Of a stretch of 64,000 nt of DNA, positions 11,324 through 19,057 are shown in pieces. Positions within the stretch are counted from its first letter, which is position 1. Each line of letters begins with the position of its first letter. The notes beneath the pieces are model-generated. The model made no database searches. It saw only the letters and a program-made list of their open reading frames with translations, and was not told the origin of the DNA. Source of the DNA: Spongiivirga sp046524175 (GTDB lineage: Bacteria; Bacteroidota; Bacteroidia; Flavobacteriales; Flavobacteriaceae); NCBI RefSeq assembly GCF_046524175.1, contig NZ_JBEFZF010000011.1, positions 1-64,000 of the forward strand, given 5' to 3'. Position numbers and translations under genes: made by a program.

Positions 11324-11403
11324 GTTAAAGTTAAGTTAACAACGCCAATACCACAATTTTCGTTTCTCGGTTTCGGTTAACGTTAATAAAAACGGATTAA
11401 CTG
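11324..11403. other. Cluster of GTTAA/TTAAC words upstream of the adhesin
   Basis: In the 207-bp gap upstream of the adhesin gene, the word GTTAA or its complement occurs at least five times within 80 bp, including GTTAAC and GGTTAACGTTAA. No clear TAnnTTTG promoter box was found on the minus strand here. The cluster could hold regulator sites or be chance in AT-rich DNA. Confidence 0.25.
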
Positions 11404-11506
11404 CACAAAAACCGCATAAACACTAGGTTTTCTATTAATAGAACAACTGAAAAGAGTAAATCCCTAATGACTGCTCAAAATTTTAACATTCAAGAGATGT
11501 AGGATT

Positions 11507-12322
11507 TTAATCATTTAAAAATGAAATAATTCGATGGATTACAAAGTCTGTTCTCAGCATTCTAAAATGCCCGGTGCCCTCAATAATTTCTAAAGTAGAT
11601 TTATTCCAAATATTATTGACGTTTTCCGGATCACGAATAGGTTGAATTTTGTCGTTTTTATCGTGTATGATGAGTGCCTTCTCTACTGATATCTTTTGAA
11701 CAAAATCACTAACACTCAAACGTTCTATATCCTGACTTGTTTCTTGGGTAATTTTTTTAAGGAGTCTTTTTTTTACCTTTTCAGTTATCCCTACTTGCTC
11801 TGCTATAAAATCTACACGATCTACAAAGCGATCAGGATTGCTTAATAATGCATATTTTTTAATATGCAGCGTTGGATTATTGTATAAAGCGTATGTTGTT
11901 GCGACTGCACCAAACGAATGACTAATAATATGGTCCGGCTGCTCTTTTTGAATTAAAAATTGAACCGCTTCTGGGAAATCGAATAGGGAATTTGTTGAAC
12001 GATCACTTGATCCATGAGAAGGGGCATCAAACGTAAAAACGTGATAGTTTTTATCTAACAACGCTTCAATAATATCGGCGAAATTACCACCATGGCCCTC
12101 CCAACCGTGTACTAAAAAAATCTTAGGCCCAGAGTTAAGGTAGCGATACGTTTTTAGATTTATATTATTGAAAATAACAGTTTCAGAAGTAGCTTTTTCT
12201 AAAACTCTTATTTCATGCGGACGTAATTTTTTTATTTGAGGAAAGGCCAATTTTTCATAGGCCTTTTTCACCATAAATGAAGGTGAAAAAAAACAGATTA
12301 AGCGTATAATTAATTTGGTCAA
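11507..12322 (-). CDS. Alpha/beta hydrolase
   Basis: Alpha/beta-hydrolase fold protein, about 271 residues with the start chosen here. The core shows an oxyanion strand VHGWEGHGGN, the FDAPSHGSSD turn, a nucleophile elbow SHSFGAVA (the usual first Gly of GxSxG is Ser), an acid in IIHDKNDKIQP, and a catalytic His in EGTGHFRM. Substrate unknown. An ATG at 12445 would extend it but would overlap the divergent folB gene by 45 bp. I chose the TTG at 12322 because the sequence after it (TKLIIRLI, then MVKKAYEKLAF) fits the family's usual N-terminus. An ATG at 12274 is the shorter alternative. It shares only a short divergent gap with folB. Confidence 0.78.
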   Translation of the reverse strand: MTKLIIRLICFFSPSFMVKKAYEKLAFPQIKKLRPHEIRVLEKATSETVIFNNINLKTYRYLNSGPKIFLVHGWEGHGGNFADIIEALLDKNYHVFTFDAPSHGSSDRSTNSLFDFPEAVQFLIQKEQPDHIISHSFGAVATTYALYNNPTLHIKKYALLSNPDRFVDRVDFIAEQVGITEKVKKRLLKKITQETSQDIERLSVSDFVQKISVEKALIIHDKNDKIQPIRDPENVNNIWNKSTLEIIEGTGHFRMLRTDFVIHRIISFLND

Positions 12323-12400
12323 AACAAGTTTTTTGGTTGCTATTAGAAATATACTGAAATAAGTACTGGTCTTTGTACATTTACGATTTAAATTTTGAAA

Positions 12401-12763
12401 ATGGGAGTTATTGAGGTTACCAATATTAAAGTCTATGCCTACCATGGTTGTCTTGTAGAAGAAGGTAAAATAGGATCAGACTATAGGGTTGATCTTAAGG
12501 TAGAAGCTGATTTAAGCAAATCTGCCCAAACAGATAGTTTAAAAGATACAGTAGATTATGTACTTCTTAATCAAATTGTGAAAGAAGAAATGGCCATTAG
12601 ATCTAAACTATTAGAAGAAGTTGCGGATAGAATTCTGAATAGAATATTGAAAGAAAGTAGTTTAGTACAGGAAGCTTCCGTTTGGGTTTCTAAAATCAAT
12701 CCACCTATAGGAGGCAATGTAGAAAAGGTAACAATTAAGATGTCCAAAAAACGTGAACTTTAA
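12401..12763 (+). CDS. folB: Dihydroneopterin aldolase
   Basis: A 120-residue FolB. It converts 7,8-dihydroneopterin to 6-hydroxymethyl-dihydropterin and glycolaldehyde in folate synthesis. Diagnostic features are the N-terminal VTNIKVYAYHGCLVEEGKIG (YHG motif and the following Glu), the DTVDYVLL strand, and the C-terminal KINPPIGGNVEKVTI, in which Lys is the general acid/base of the family. The length matches the family (about 120). The ATG at 12401 is preferred over an in-frame TTG at 12395. It is transcribed divergently from the hydrolase and stands upstream of the tRNA-Cys cluster. Confidence 0.93.
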   Translation: MGVIEVTNIKVYAYHGCLVEEGKIGSDYRVDLKVEADLSKSAQTDSLKDTVDYVLLNQIVKEEMAIRSKLLEEVADRILNRILKESSLVQEASVWVSKINPPIGGNVEKVTIKMSKKREL

Positions 12764-12854
12764 CGGAATTTTTTAGGGGATCGATACATTATAATTTATT
12801 TTCACCTTATAAATCACAATTCACCCCAATTACCAATTAACTTGCCTAATGTAG

Positions 12855-12877
12855 AAAACTCATATTTAATGAGTTTT
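12855..12877 (+). terminator. Hairpin downstream of folB, next to tRNA promoter
   Basis: Perfect 8-bp stem AAAACTCA / TGAGTTTT around a 7-nt loop. It ends in four T and lies just upstream of the tRNA-Cys promoter. It could end folB transcription; the T tract is short, so this is weak. Confidence 0.35.
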
Positions 12878-12884
12878 GGGCGTA

Positions 12885-12915
12885 TTGTGCATTTTAGGAT
12901 TTTATATTACATTTG
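12885..12915 (+). promoter_or_regulatory. Promoter of tRNA-Cys
   Basis: TTG at 12885-12887, a spacer of exactly 20 nt, then TACATTTG at 12908-12915. This fits the Bacteroidota sigma consensus (TTG, 19-21 nt, TAnnTTTG). The mature tRNA begins 13 nt downstream. Confidence 0.75.
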
Positions 12916-12928
12916 CAGCCCTTGAAAG

Positions 12929-12999
12929 GGCGTCATGGCCGAGTGGCTAGGCGGAGCTCTGCAAAAGCTTTTACAGCGGTTCGAATCCGCTTGACGCCT
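12929..12999 (+). tRNA. tRNA-Cys (GCA)
   Basis: A full cloverleaf of 71 nt without encoded CCA. Acceptor GGCGTCA pairs with TGACGCC; the D arm is GCC/GGC. The anticodon stem GAGCT/AGCTT closes the loop CTGCAAA (U33, anticodon GCA, A37), and the T arm is AGCGG-TTCGAAT-CCGCT. The discriminator is U73, an identity element for cysteinyl-tRNA synthetase. This is the canonical copy of three in tandem and has its own promoter and terminator. Confidence 0.95.
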
Positions 13000-13004
13000 C
13001 TGAT

Positions 13005-13043
13005 AAAAACCTTTAATGCTATAGTAGCCTTAAAGGTTTTTTT
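13005..13043 (+). terminator. Rho-independent terminator after tRNA-Cys
   Basis: Inverted repeat AAAAACCTTTAA / TTAAAGGTTTTT with a loop of about 13 nt and a run of seven T. It lies between the first tRNA and the first tRNA-like copy. Confidence 0.65.
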
Positions 13044-13069
13044 ATGCCTTTTTAAATTGGTGTTTACAT

Positions 13070-13141
13070 GGCGTTGTGGCTGAATTGGTTAGGCTTAGTT
13101 CCGCAAGAACTTATATAGTGGTTCGAATCCACTCGGCGCCT
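13070..13141 (+). tRNA. Divergent tRNA-Cys-like gene (GCA, C33), copy 1
   Basis: A 72-nt cloverleaf: acceptor GGCGTTG / CGGCGCC (two G-U pairs at 5-68 and 6-67), D arm GCT/GGC, anticodon stem TAGTT/AACTT with a T-T mismatch at 27-43, and T arm AGTGG-TTCGAAT-CCACT. The anticodon loop is CCGCAAG: the anticodon position reads GCA and U73 is kept, but position 33 is C instead of U. C32 can pair with G38, leaving a 5-nt loop. It may be a working isoacceptor with altered decoding, a tRNA-like RNA with another role, or a decaying copy. Conservation with the third copy argues against simple decay. Confidence 0.75.
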
Positions 13142-13157
13142 CGATATTTTTAAAAAA

Positions 13158-13190
13158 AGGGTAGGGTTTTTACCCTGTTATTTGTTTTAT
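13158..13190 (+). terminator. Probable terminator after tRNA-like copy 1
   Basis: Stem AGGGTA / TACCCT with a 7-nt loop, followed by a T-rich stretch (GTTATTTGTTTTAT). A weak-to-moderate intrinsic terminator. Confidence 0.45.
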
Positions 13191-13275
13191 ACTTAAAGCA
13201 GAAAAAACCCCTTTTAAAATGGGTGTTTTAAATGCAGCTAAATATCCTAAAACTTAGGATATTTGTAAAAAATAA

Positions 13276-13348
13276 GGCGTTGTGGCTGAAATAGGATAGG
13301 CTAAGCTCCGCAAGAGTTTACACAGTGGTTCGAATCCACTCGGCGCCT
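13276..13348 (+). tRNA. Divergent tRNA-Cys-like gene (GCA, C33), copy 2
   Basis: A 73-nt cloverleaf with the same acceptor stem and T arm as the copy at 13070 (GGCGTTG / CGGCGCC, AGTGG-TTCGAAT-CCACT, U73). Its D loop is 11 nt. The anticodon stem is AAGCT/AGTTT and the loop is again CCGCAAG, so C33 and the possible C32-G38 pair are shared. Compared with copy 1, pair 30-40 changes from T-A to C-G, a double change that preserves pairing. It ends 12 nt before a strong terminator. Confidence 0.75.
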
Positions 13349-13360
13349 CTACAATTATAA

Positions 13361-13410
13361 AAACCACCGAGACTAGCACAACATTCAGTGTCTCGGTGGT
13401 TTCTTTTTTT
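13361..13410 (+). terminator. Strong rho-independent terminator of the tRNA cluster
   Basis: Perfect 13-bp stem AAACCACCGAGAC / GTCTCGGTGGTTT around a 16-nt loop, then a tract of T interrupted once by C. It closes the tRNA-Cys cluster. Confidence 0.85.
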
Positions 13411-13476
13411 CAAAAACTGAAGTTGGTTCGTTAGAATTAGATTTTTTCAATATGGAGTATTAAGTAAATGATATGT

Positions 13477-14172
13477 TTACTTGTTCTTTATAGGATCGAT
13501 AATTTTTTCTTCAATAAGATGCTGCATTTGTTCTTTTTTCCCTGGGAACAAGCCTTGACTAATTAATACAACGCCAAAAACAGCCAGGATAATACTGATA
13601 ACTTTTTTTACTTTATAAATACGATAGCTCGTAAGTTTACTCTTAAGTTGTTTGGCTAGTAGTATTTTAAGAACATCAATCGCCAGATAGGATGCTAGAA
13701 TGGTGCTAAAAAAAGTAATGATCCGGTTAGCATCCATATTAAGTTTAGGTCCAAATACGATAATTACCCCTAGCCAAAATCCTAACACTCCTATATTGAT
13801 AAAGTTGAGCAAAAAGCCTTTAAAAAACAGACTGAAATAATTATTCTTATCAATTTTTATAGCAGTTTCATCTTCTGATTTTTTGTAATCTTTTTTGAGT
13901 TTAATAAAAGAGATTATTCCATAGGCCAATAATAAAATCCCACCAAAAATAAATAGAGCAGGATCGTCTTTTAATTTTTCGAGAATTTGATTGGTACTTA
14001 AATAAGCTACTAGAATAAAAACAATGTCTGCGAAAATCACCCCAATATCGAACACGAGTGCCGCTCTAAATCCCCTAATAGCACTTGTTTCTAACAGCAC
14101 AAAAAATACTGGTCCTATAGTAAAGGCTAATAAAATTCCCCACGGAATTGCTGTGACAATATCATCAAACAT
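13477..14172 (-). CDS. LysE/RhtB family amino-acid exporter
   Basis: A 231-residue inner-membrane protein with about six hydrophobic segments. The N-terminus IPWGILLAFTIGPVFFVLLE carries the family's conserved G-P-x-F/x-L turn, and the sequence ETSAIRGFRAALVFDIGV fits the LysE/RhtB signature region. The family exports amino acids or related metabolites by proton exchange; the substrate is not predictable here. Start ATG at 14172. It is followed on the other strand by the tRNA terminator and preceded by the GIN-domain gene on the same strand, 126 bp away, so co-transcription is possible. Confidence 0.85.
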   Translation of the reverse strand: MFDDIVTAIPWGILLAFTIGPVFFVLLETSAIRGFRAALVFDIGVIFADIVFILVAYLSTNQILEKLKDDPALFIFGGILLLAYGIISFIKLKKDYKKSEDETAIKIDKNNYFSLFFKGFLLNFINIGVLGFWLGVIIVFGPKLNMDANRIITFFSTILASYLAIDVLKILLAKQLKSKLTSYRIYKVKKVISIILAVFGVVLISQGLFPGKKEQMQHLIEEKIIDPIKNK

Positions 14173-14298
14173 TAAAAAAGGCGAAGTTTTAAACGAAAAT
14201 AAGTCATTTGTCTAAAACTTCACCTTAGTACCAGTAAATTCGGTAAAGAAATTAAGAATTGCGTCACCTCTGCTTTTGGTCAAGATAGGACTTGATAC

Positions 14299-14973
14299 TT
14301 AGCTTCTTACGCGTACTCGGCCTCCTAAAAAGGTGCTTTTGTTCACCGTACGTGGATTGCCATATATATCAACGTCGCCTCCGGCTCTAACTTTTACATC
14401 AACAGTTTCTGTAGCATTTACCTCGGCTTCGCCAGCGGCTCTAACTGTTATTTTTGTTTTTTCAGTTTGCAATTGGCGACCTTCATATATCCCTCCTGTA
14501 TTTAATGTCACTTCTTGCGTTTTTGAAGTACCTGAAGCTTGTACAATACCTCCAGTTACAGATCGCACTTCAACGCGATCAACATCAAGACCAACTTTAA
14601 TTCTTCCGCCTTCTTGACTTCGTAAATGAACATATGACTGTTCAATTAACTCGTTTGAGGTAATCACCGCACCCTCATTAGCATCTATAATTTCCAAATC
14701 TTTATAATGTACCTCTACGAAAGTGTTAGCGCCATCAAATATTTTATCAAATTGCATTCTAATCTTTAACTTTCCATTTTTATTAATGACTTCTACGTCA
14801 TCAGCATCTCGTCCACTAATGATTACCTTTTCTTCATCAGACTTTACCAAATTCACCTCAATACGATCAAATACTTTTACATCATAGAAATCCCCCACAT
14901 TTTTTTCTTTTGGGTTTTGAGCAAATAGCCCTAAAGTGATTAAGCTTAAAGCGATAGTTGTTATTTTTTTCAT
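14299..14973 (-). CDS. GIN-domain (DUF2807) secreted protein
   Basis: A 224-residue protein with a signal peptide (MKKITTIALSLITLGLFAQ) and a head-GIN (DUF2807) beta-solenoid. Evidence is the opening YDVKVFDRIEVNLVKSDEEK and repeated short beta rungs, such as VEVRSVTGGIVQASG and VKVRAGGDVDIYGNP. The domain is widespread in Bacteroidota envelope proteins of unknown function and is often linked to anti-sigma or adhesin-like contexts. No sorting domain or lipobox is visible, so it is probably periplasmic. The promoter is probably in the 185-bp gap shared with the divergent mltD-like gene. Confidence 0.88.
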   Translation of the reverse strand: MKKITTIALSLITLGLFAQNPKEKNVGDFYDVKVFDRIEVNLVKSDEEKVIISGRDADDVEVINKNGKLKIRMQFDKIFDGANTFVEVHYKDLEIIDANEGAVITSNELIEQSYVHLRSQEGGRIKVGLDVDRVEVRSVTGGIVQASGTSKTQEVTLNTGGIYEGRQLQTEKTKITVRAAGEAEVNATETVDVKVRAGGDVDIYGNPRTVNKSTFLGGRVRVRS

Positions 14974-15037
14974 GGTTTCTGTTCGTTTTTTGTTTGCTAT
15001 AAAGATGAGGTAAATAATAAACTGTTACACCTTTTTT

Positions 15038-15045
15038 CAAAAATA
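15038..15045 (-). promoter_or_regulatory. Possible -7 box for the GIN-domain gene
   Basis: Minus-strand TATTTTTG (plus-strand CAAAAATA) matches TAnnTTTG and sits 65 bp upstream of the ATG at 14973. No well-spaced TTG was found, so support is partial. Confidence 0.35.
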
Positions 15046-15158
15046 GTGGCATTTAACAATAAGTGATTTTAAAATATACTTAAAAAAGACGATTTTAGCC
15101 TTTACGTGCGTTAGTAAAAGCACAAACACATGATGACGATTAAAAAAGAAGCGAGTTG

Positions 15159-16715
15159 ATGAAGTATTTATTTTGTGTATTGGCCTTATTAAGTTTTTCT
15201 ATAAGCCTAGGTCAACAAGATTCTATTCCTAAAAAAAATGAAATTAAGATTGAAGCGGTTGTTGATTCTTTAGAAAAACCAATTCAAAAAATTGAAGGAC
15301 TAAGTGATGCTAGTCAAATTATTAATGAAAAGAGCATTGCAGGTTTCAGAGATTATCAAAAGGCATACGCTTATGACAGTATTTGGTTAAAACTTCAACG
15401 CGAATCGGATTATCACGACCTAACCAAACAAATTTCTGAAGATGAAACCAGTGTGGTGAATGCTGTTTTGCCGACTGATACTTTAAAACATCGACTCGCA
15501 CTGCTCAATGAACGAACCCCATTTAATGTGGAATACAATCCTGGATTAGAGCGTGTTATTAATACATTTTTGAGCAAAAAATCCGATTTTTTACAACGAA
15601 TGTTGACCGCCAGTCAATTTTACTTTCCTATGTTCGAGCAGCAACTAGATAATTATGATATTCCGTTAGAAATGAAATATCTGGCAATTGTCGAGTCGGC
15701 TTTAAACCCAAGAGCACGTTCGAGAGTTGGTGCAACAGGACTTTGGCAGTTTATGTATCCTACGGGAAGACAGTTTGGACTTGATGTAAACAGCTATGTT
15801 GATGAGCGTCGTGACCCTATCATGGCGACCGAAGCAGCTTGTAAATATTTGAAAGCACTTCATAAAACTTTTGACGATTGGGATCTTGCCTTAGCAGCGT
15901 ATAATTCAGGACCCGGAAACGTATCTCGTGCTATCAGACGATCAGGAGGTAGAACTAATTATTGGAATTTAAGAGGATTTCTACCTAGAGAAACGGCTGG
16001 CTATGTACCCGCTTTTCTGGCAATGATGTATATTTTTGAGTATGCCGATGCACATGGTCTACAACCTCAAAAACTGGCAACCCCTTATTTTGAAACTGAT
16101 ACGTTGCATATAAAACAACTAATTACATTTGATCAAATTGAAGCGGTAACCGATATTTCACAAAAAGAGCTCCAGTTTTTTAATCCGTCTTATAAGCTAG
16201 ATATTATTCCAGTTGTAAAAGGTAAAAACTATTATTTGCGATTACCAAAAGAAGCATCAGGTCGTTTTGTTTCGAATGAAGATTCTATTTATTCGTATGC
16301 TAAAGCGGAGATAGCAAAGCGTGAAAAACCGTTGCCTAAGTTACAAGAGCTCAACAATCGTATTCGATATAGGGTTCGAAGTGGAGATTACTTAGGAAAG
16401 ATTGCCAATTTATACGGTGTTCGTATTCGAGACATTAAGCGATGGAACGGGATGCGAAGTAATAATCTAAAAGTTGGTCAGCGGTTGACTATTTTCCCTA
16501 GAAAACCTGGCTTTGCTGTTGTAAAATCTAAAAAGTCCAAACCGATAAATCTTGCTAATGCAACCACATATATTGTTGAAGAAGGAGACTCGCTTTGGAC
16601 TATTTCGCAAAAATTTCCTGGAGTTTCTATTCAAAATATTAAAGATTGGAACGATATTAGTAGTAGTAAATTGCAACCCGGTATGAAACTTAAAATATCC
16701 GGGGGTAACCCTTAA
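15159..16715 (+). CDS. mltD: MltD-like lytic transglycosylase with two LysM domains
   Basis: A 518-residue cell-wall enzyme that cleaves the MurNAc-GlcNAc bond with formation of a 1,6-anhydro ring. Signal peptide at residues 1-19 (ending SISLGQQD). The family-1 SLT domain lies about residues 130-290: catalytic Glu in LAIVESALNPRA, then GATGLWQFM, and LALAAYNSGPGNV with RRSGG. Two LysM domains at the C-terminus (YRVRSGDYLGKIANLYGV and YIVEEGDSLWTISQKFPGV) bind peptidoglycan. Length and order match MltD/DniR proteins. The ATG at 15159 is taken in place of an in-frame TTG one codon earlier. It is followed after 10 bp by the DUF4837 lipoprotein gene, probably in the same operon. Confidence 0.93.
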   Translation: MKYLFCVLALLSFSISLGQQDSIPKKNEIKIEAVVDSLEKPIQKIEGLSDASQIINEKSIAGFRDYQKAYAYDSIWLKLQRESDYHDLTKQISEDETSVVNAVLPTDTLKHRLALLNERTPFNVEYNPGLERVINTFLSKKSDFLQRMLTASQFYFPMFEQQLDNYDIPLEMKYLAIVESALNPRARSRVGATGLWQFMYPTGRQFGLDVNSYVDERRDPIMATEAACKYLKALHKTFDDWDLALAAYNSGPGNVSRAIRRSGGRTNYWNLRGFLPRETAGYVPAFLAMMYIFEYADAHGLQPQKLATPYFETDTLHIKQLITFDQIEAVTDISQKELQFFNPSYKLDIIPVVKGKNYYLRLPKEASGRFVSNEDSIYSYAKAEIAKREKPLPKLQELNNRIRYRVRSGDYLGKIANLYGVRIRDIKRWNGMRSNNLKVGQRLTIFPRKPGFAVVKSKKSKPINLANATTYIVEEGDSLWTISQKFPGVSIQNIKDWNDISSSKLQPGMKLKISGGNP

Positions 16716-16725
16716 ACCGAATATT

Positions 16726-17706
16726 ATGCGAAAAATAGCAATTGCATTACTATCCTTATTACTACTTTTAGGTTGTTTTAGTAAAACGGATAAAAAAGAC
16801 TTATTGCCAAAATCCTATGGTAGGATGGGCTCTTTAGCTGTTGTAATAGAAAATGACCTGTGGAAAGGGGAGGTAGGAGAAGCAGTTCGTGATATTTTTG
16901 CGGCAGAGGCAATTGGTTTACCTCAAATTGAGCCTGTGTTTTCACTTCTTCAAATGCCTAATAGTGCTTTTAGCGGTTACACTAAAAATTACCGTAATGC
17001 GCTGATCATAAAAAAGGGGGACAATGTCACTTTCGGAATTAGTGAAGATAAAAATGCATCGCCGCAAAAATTAGTATATGTTATTGACACAACAGATGAG
17101 AAGATTATTGAGAATTTAAAATCTCAAAAAGATAAGATCATACAAACGTTTCGTGAAAATGATATACAGGAAAGCTGGGGTAGATTTAGAGGTACACCCT
17201 ATGAGAAGAACGATGTAAGTGAAACCTTTAATATTGATATGCTATTAACTTCCTTATATAAAACTAAAAGAAAGGAAGATGCTTTTATGTGGTTACAAAA
17301 AGAAATTAAAGAAGGGAGTCAGAATATTTTAATTTACGAATTGCCCAAAGGAGTCATTCAATATAAAGATTCTGCTGCGGTTTCAGGGATTATAAAAATG
17401 AGAGATTCTATTGGTAAAACGTTTATTCCTGGCCGCCTTGATAACACTCATATGATTACTGAAGAAGCCTATGCGCCTTATGTTTTTGATGCAATTTTAG
17501 ATAATAAACCTGCAATAGAAACAAGAGGGACATGGGAAGTAAAAGGAGATTTTATGGCTGGGCCTTTTTTAAACTATATCATCAACGACGACATTAATAA
17601 TCGTCAATTGGTGATTGAAGGTTTTACATTTGCACCTTCTGTAGAAAAGCGAAATTTTATGCTTGAGCTTGAGGCCATTCTTCGGTCAGTCAAGATTAGA
17701 AAATAA
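16726..17706 (+). CDS. DUF4837 family lipoprotein
   Basis: A 326-residue predicted lipoprotein. The N-terminus MRKIAIALLSLLLLLGCFSK has a lipobox (LLGC) with Cys at residue 17. The mature part, starting LLPKSYGRMGSLAVVIENDL, matches DUF4837, a Bacteroidota family of unknown function. Residues such as RGTWEVKGDFMAGPF are typical of its C-terminal half. It lies 10 bp after the transglycosylase gene, which suggests an envelope role, but no function is known. Confidence 0.87.
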   Translation: MRKIAIALLSLLLLLGCFSKTDKKDLLPKSYGRMGSLAVVIENDLWKGEVGEAVRDIFAAEAIGLPQIEPVFSLLQMPNSAFSGYTKNYRNALIIKKGDNVTFGISEDKNASPQKLVYVIDTTDEKIIENLKSQKDKIIQTFRENDIQESWGRFRGTPYEKNDVSETFNIDMLLTSLYKTKRKEDAFMWLQKEIKEGSQNILIYELPKGVIQYKDSAAVSGIIKMRDSIGKTFIPGRLDNTHMITEEAYAPYVFDAILDNKPAIETRGTWEVKGDFMAGPFLNYIINDDINNRQLVIEGFTFAPSVEKRNFMLELEAILRSVKIRK

Positions 17707-17773
17707 AAGATATTCCTTAGATGTTAGTGCCAACCTTCATTCGTTAGAGGTTTTCACTTGAAAAATTTGTTCA

Positions 17774-17806
17774 ATAAAAAAAGGTGAAACCTCAAGAGTG
17801 CACCTT
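17774..17806 (-). terminator. Terminator of tatA
   Basis: On the minus strand, stem AAGGTG / CACCTT around a 14-nt loop, followed by seven or more T. It lies 28 bp downstream of the tatA stop codon. Confidence 0.6.
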
Positions 17807-17833
17807 CATATTTTTATTGGTAAAAGAATAATC

Positions 17834-18016
17834 CTATTCCTCTACTTTTTTAGTGTCTTCCTCTTCCTTAGTGGCATCTTTAAATTCTTTAATACCGCTA
17901 CCAAGACCCCTCATTAATTCAGGGATTTTTTTGCCTCCAAATAATAGTAATACAACTCCGACAATTATAGCAATTTGCCAAGGTCCCATTACAAGTGGTA
18001 TATTTAAAAAAGTCAT
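17834..18016 (-). CDS. tatA: Sec-independent translocase subunit TatA/E
   Basis: A 60-residue Tat pore-forming subunit. One N-terminal membrane helix (MGPWQIAIIVGVVLLLFGGKKIPELMRGLG) is followed by the amphipathic helix after the FGGKKIPE hinge and an acidic tail. With TatC it moves folded proteins across the inner membrane. The position of the hinge and the length are typical of Bacteroidota TatA/E. It is transcribed alone, opposite to its neighbours, with its own promoter box and terminator. TatC is not in the window. Confidence 0.93.
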   Translation of the reverse strand: MTFLNIPLVMGPWQIAIIVGVVLLLFGGKKIPELMRGLGSGIKEFKDATKEEEDTKKVEE

Positions 18017-18037
18017 TGTCTTATTTTTTTAGATAAA

Positions 18038-18045
18038 CAAAGGTA
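18038..18045 (-). promoter_or_regulatory. -7 box of the tatA promoter
   Basis: Minus-strand TACCTTTG matches TAnnTTTG, 22 bp upstream of the tatA ATG. A TTG on the same strand (18071-18069) lies 23 nt further up, slightly long for the -33 element. Confidence 0.55.
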
Positions 18046-18143
18046 GTAAAAAACAATATAATCTAACTCAAACAAGTTATCAATTAACAGCATAGCAATC
18101 TGCTAAAATTGCCTAAAATCTAAAGGGATAATAGGCGAATATT

Positions 18144-18151
18144 TATATTTG
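18144..18151 (+). promoter_or_regulatory. Possible -7 box before the M23 peptidase gene
   Basis: TATATTTG matches TAnnTTTG, but it ends only 9 bp before the ATG, which would give a nearly leaderless mRNA, and no well-spaced TTG is present. Confidence 0.35.
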
Positions 18152-18160
18152 CTTTGAATT

Positions 18161-19030
18161 ATGGCAAAAAAGAAGGAAAAAAGAAAACAATTTAAACGCA
18201 AACTACTACATCAATATCGTATGGTTGTGTTGAATGAAGAAACTTTTGAGGAGCGTTTTTCATTCAAACTAACCCGATTGAATGTTTTTGTTGTAGGGAC
18301 GCTATGTTCTCTTGTGCTTATCGCTTTAACCGTTATTTTTATTGCCTTTACGCCTATTCGTGAATATATTCCTGGCTATTCTTCAACCGCTTTAAAGGAA
18401 AAAGCGACTTTACTAACCTATAAGACAGATTCCCTTGAACATATTATCTCACGAAATAATATGTATTTGAATTCGGTTAGAAAAGTATTGACTGGCGATA
18501 TTTCTGGTGATGAAGTGAATAAGGATTCGTTATTTGAGGAGTTTAATGTTGATAAAATGGAAATTGACTTAGATCCTATAAAAGAAGATTCTATATTAAG
18601 GGAAGAAGTTTCAAGAGAGGATAAATTTAATTTGTTCGATTCTGCCACTTCGAAAGTAGGCTTTGTACCATTTACTCCTGTTTCGGGTACCATTTCACAA
18701 GGGTATAATCCTAAAGAAAAACATTATGCTGTTGATGTTGTTGTAAAAGAGGGGACTCCTATAAAATCGGTTGCAGACGGAACTGTTATATTCGCAGGTT
18801 GGACAACCGATACTGGCTATGTTATGATCATTGAGCACGCTAATAGCTTATTGTCTGTTTATAAACACAACGAATCATTAACTAAAGAACAAGGTGAATT
18901 GGTAAAGGCAGGCGAAGTAATTGCTACATCAGGCTCGACCGGAGAACTTACTACTGGGCCTCATCTTCATTTCGAATTATGGAGTGATGGCTATCCCATG
19001 AATCCAACAAATTTTATAGATTTTGAGTAG
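18161..19030 (+). CDS. M23 family metallopeptidase (membrane-anchored LytM-type)
   Basis: A 289-residue protein. A basic cytoplasmic N-terminus (MAKKKEKRKQFKRKLLHQYR) precedes one membrane helix at about residues 44-66, a short linker or coiled-coil region, and a C-terminal LytM/M23 domain (about 180-285). Zinc ligands are visible in HYAVDVV and GPHLHFELW, so the enzyme is probably an active peptidoglycan endopeptidase rather than a degenerate EnvC/NlpD type. The Y-x-H segment (SVYKHNESL) is also present. The GH3 gene follows after 27 bp on the same strand. Confidence 0.9.
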   Translation: MAKKKEKRKQFKRKLLHQYRMVVLNEETFEERFSFKLTRLNVFVVGTLCSLVLIALTVIFIAFTPIREYIPGYSSTALKEKATLLTYKTDSLEHIISRNNMYLNSVRKVLTGDISGDEVNKDSLFEEFNVDKMEIDLDPIKEDSILREEVSREDKFNLFDSATSKVGFVPFTPVSGTISQGYNPKEKHYAVDVVVKEGTPIKSVADGTVIFAGWTTDTGYVMIIEHANSLLSVYKHNESLTKEQGELVKAGEVIATSGSTGELTTGPHLHFELWSDGYPMNPTNFIDFE

Positions 19031-19057
19031 TCTAAAAATTAATTTTGATAAAGCTTA

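Noticed and set aside
12323..12445. Longer N-terminus of the alpha/beta hydrolase from the ATG at 12445
   Set aside because: It overlaps the divergent folB coding start by 45 bp, and the added residues do not look like family sequence.
12929..13348. tRNA triplet as an attachment site of an integrative element
   Set aside because: No integrase, no flanking direct repeat of a tRNA 3' end in the neighbourhood, and each copy is a full cloverleaf with its own terminator.
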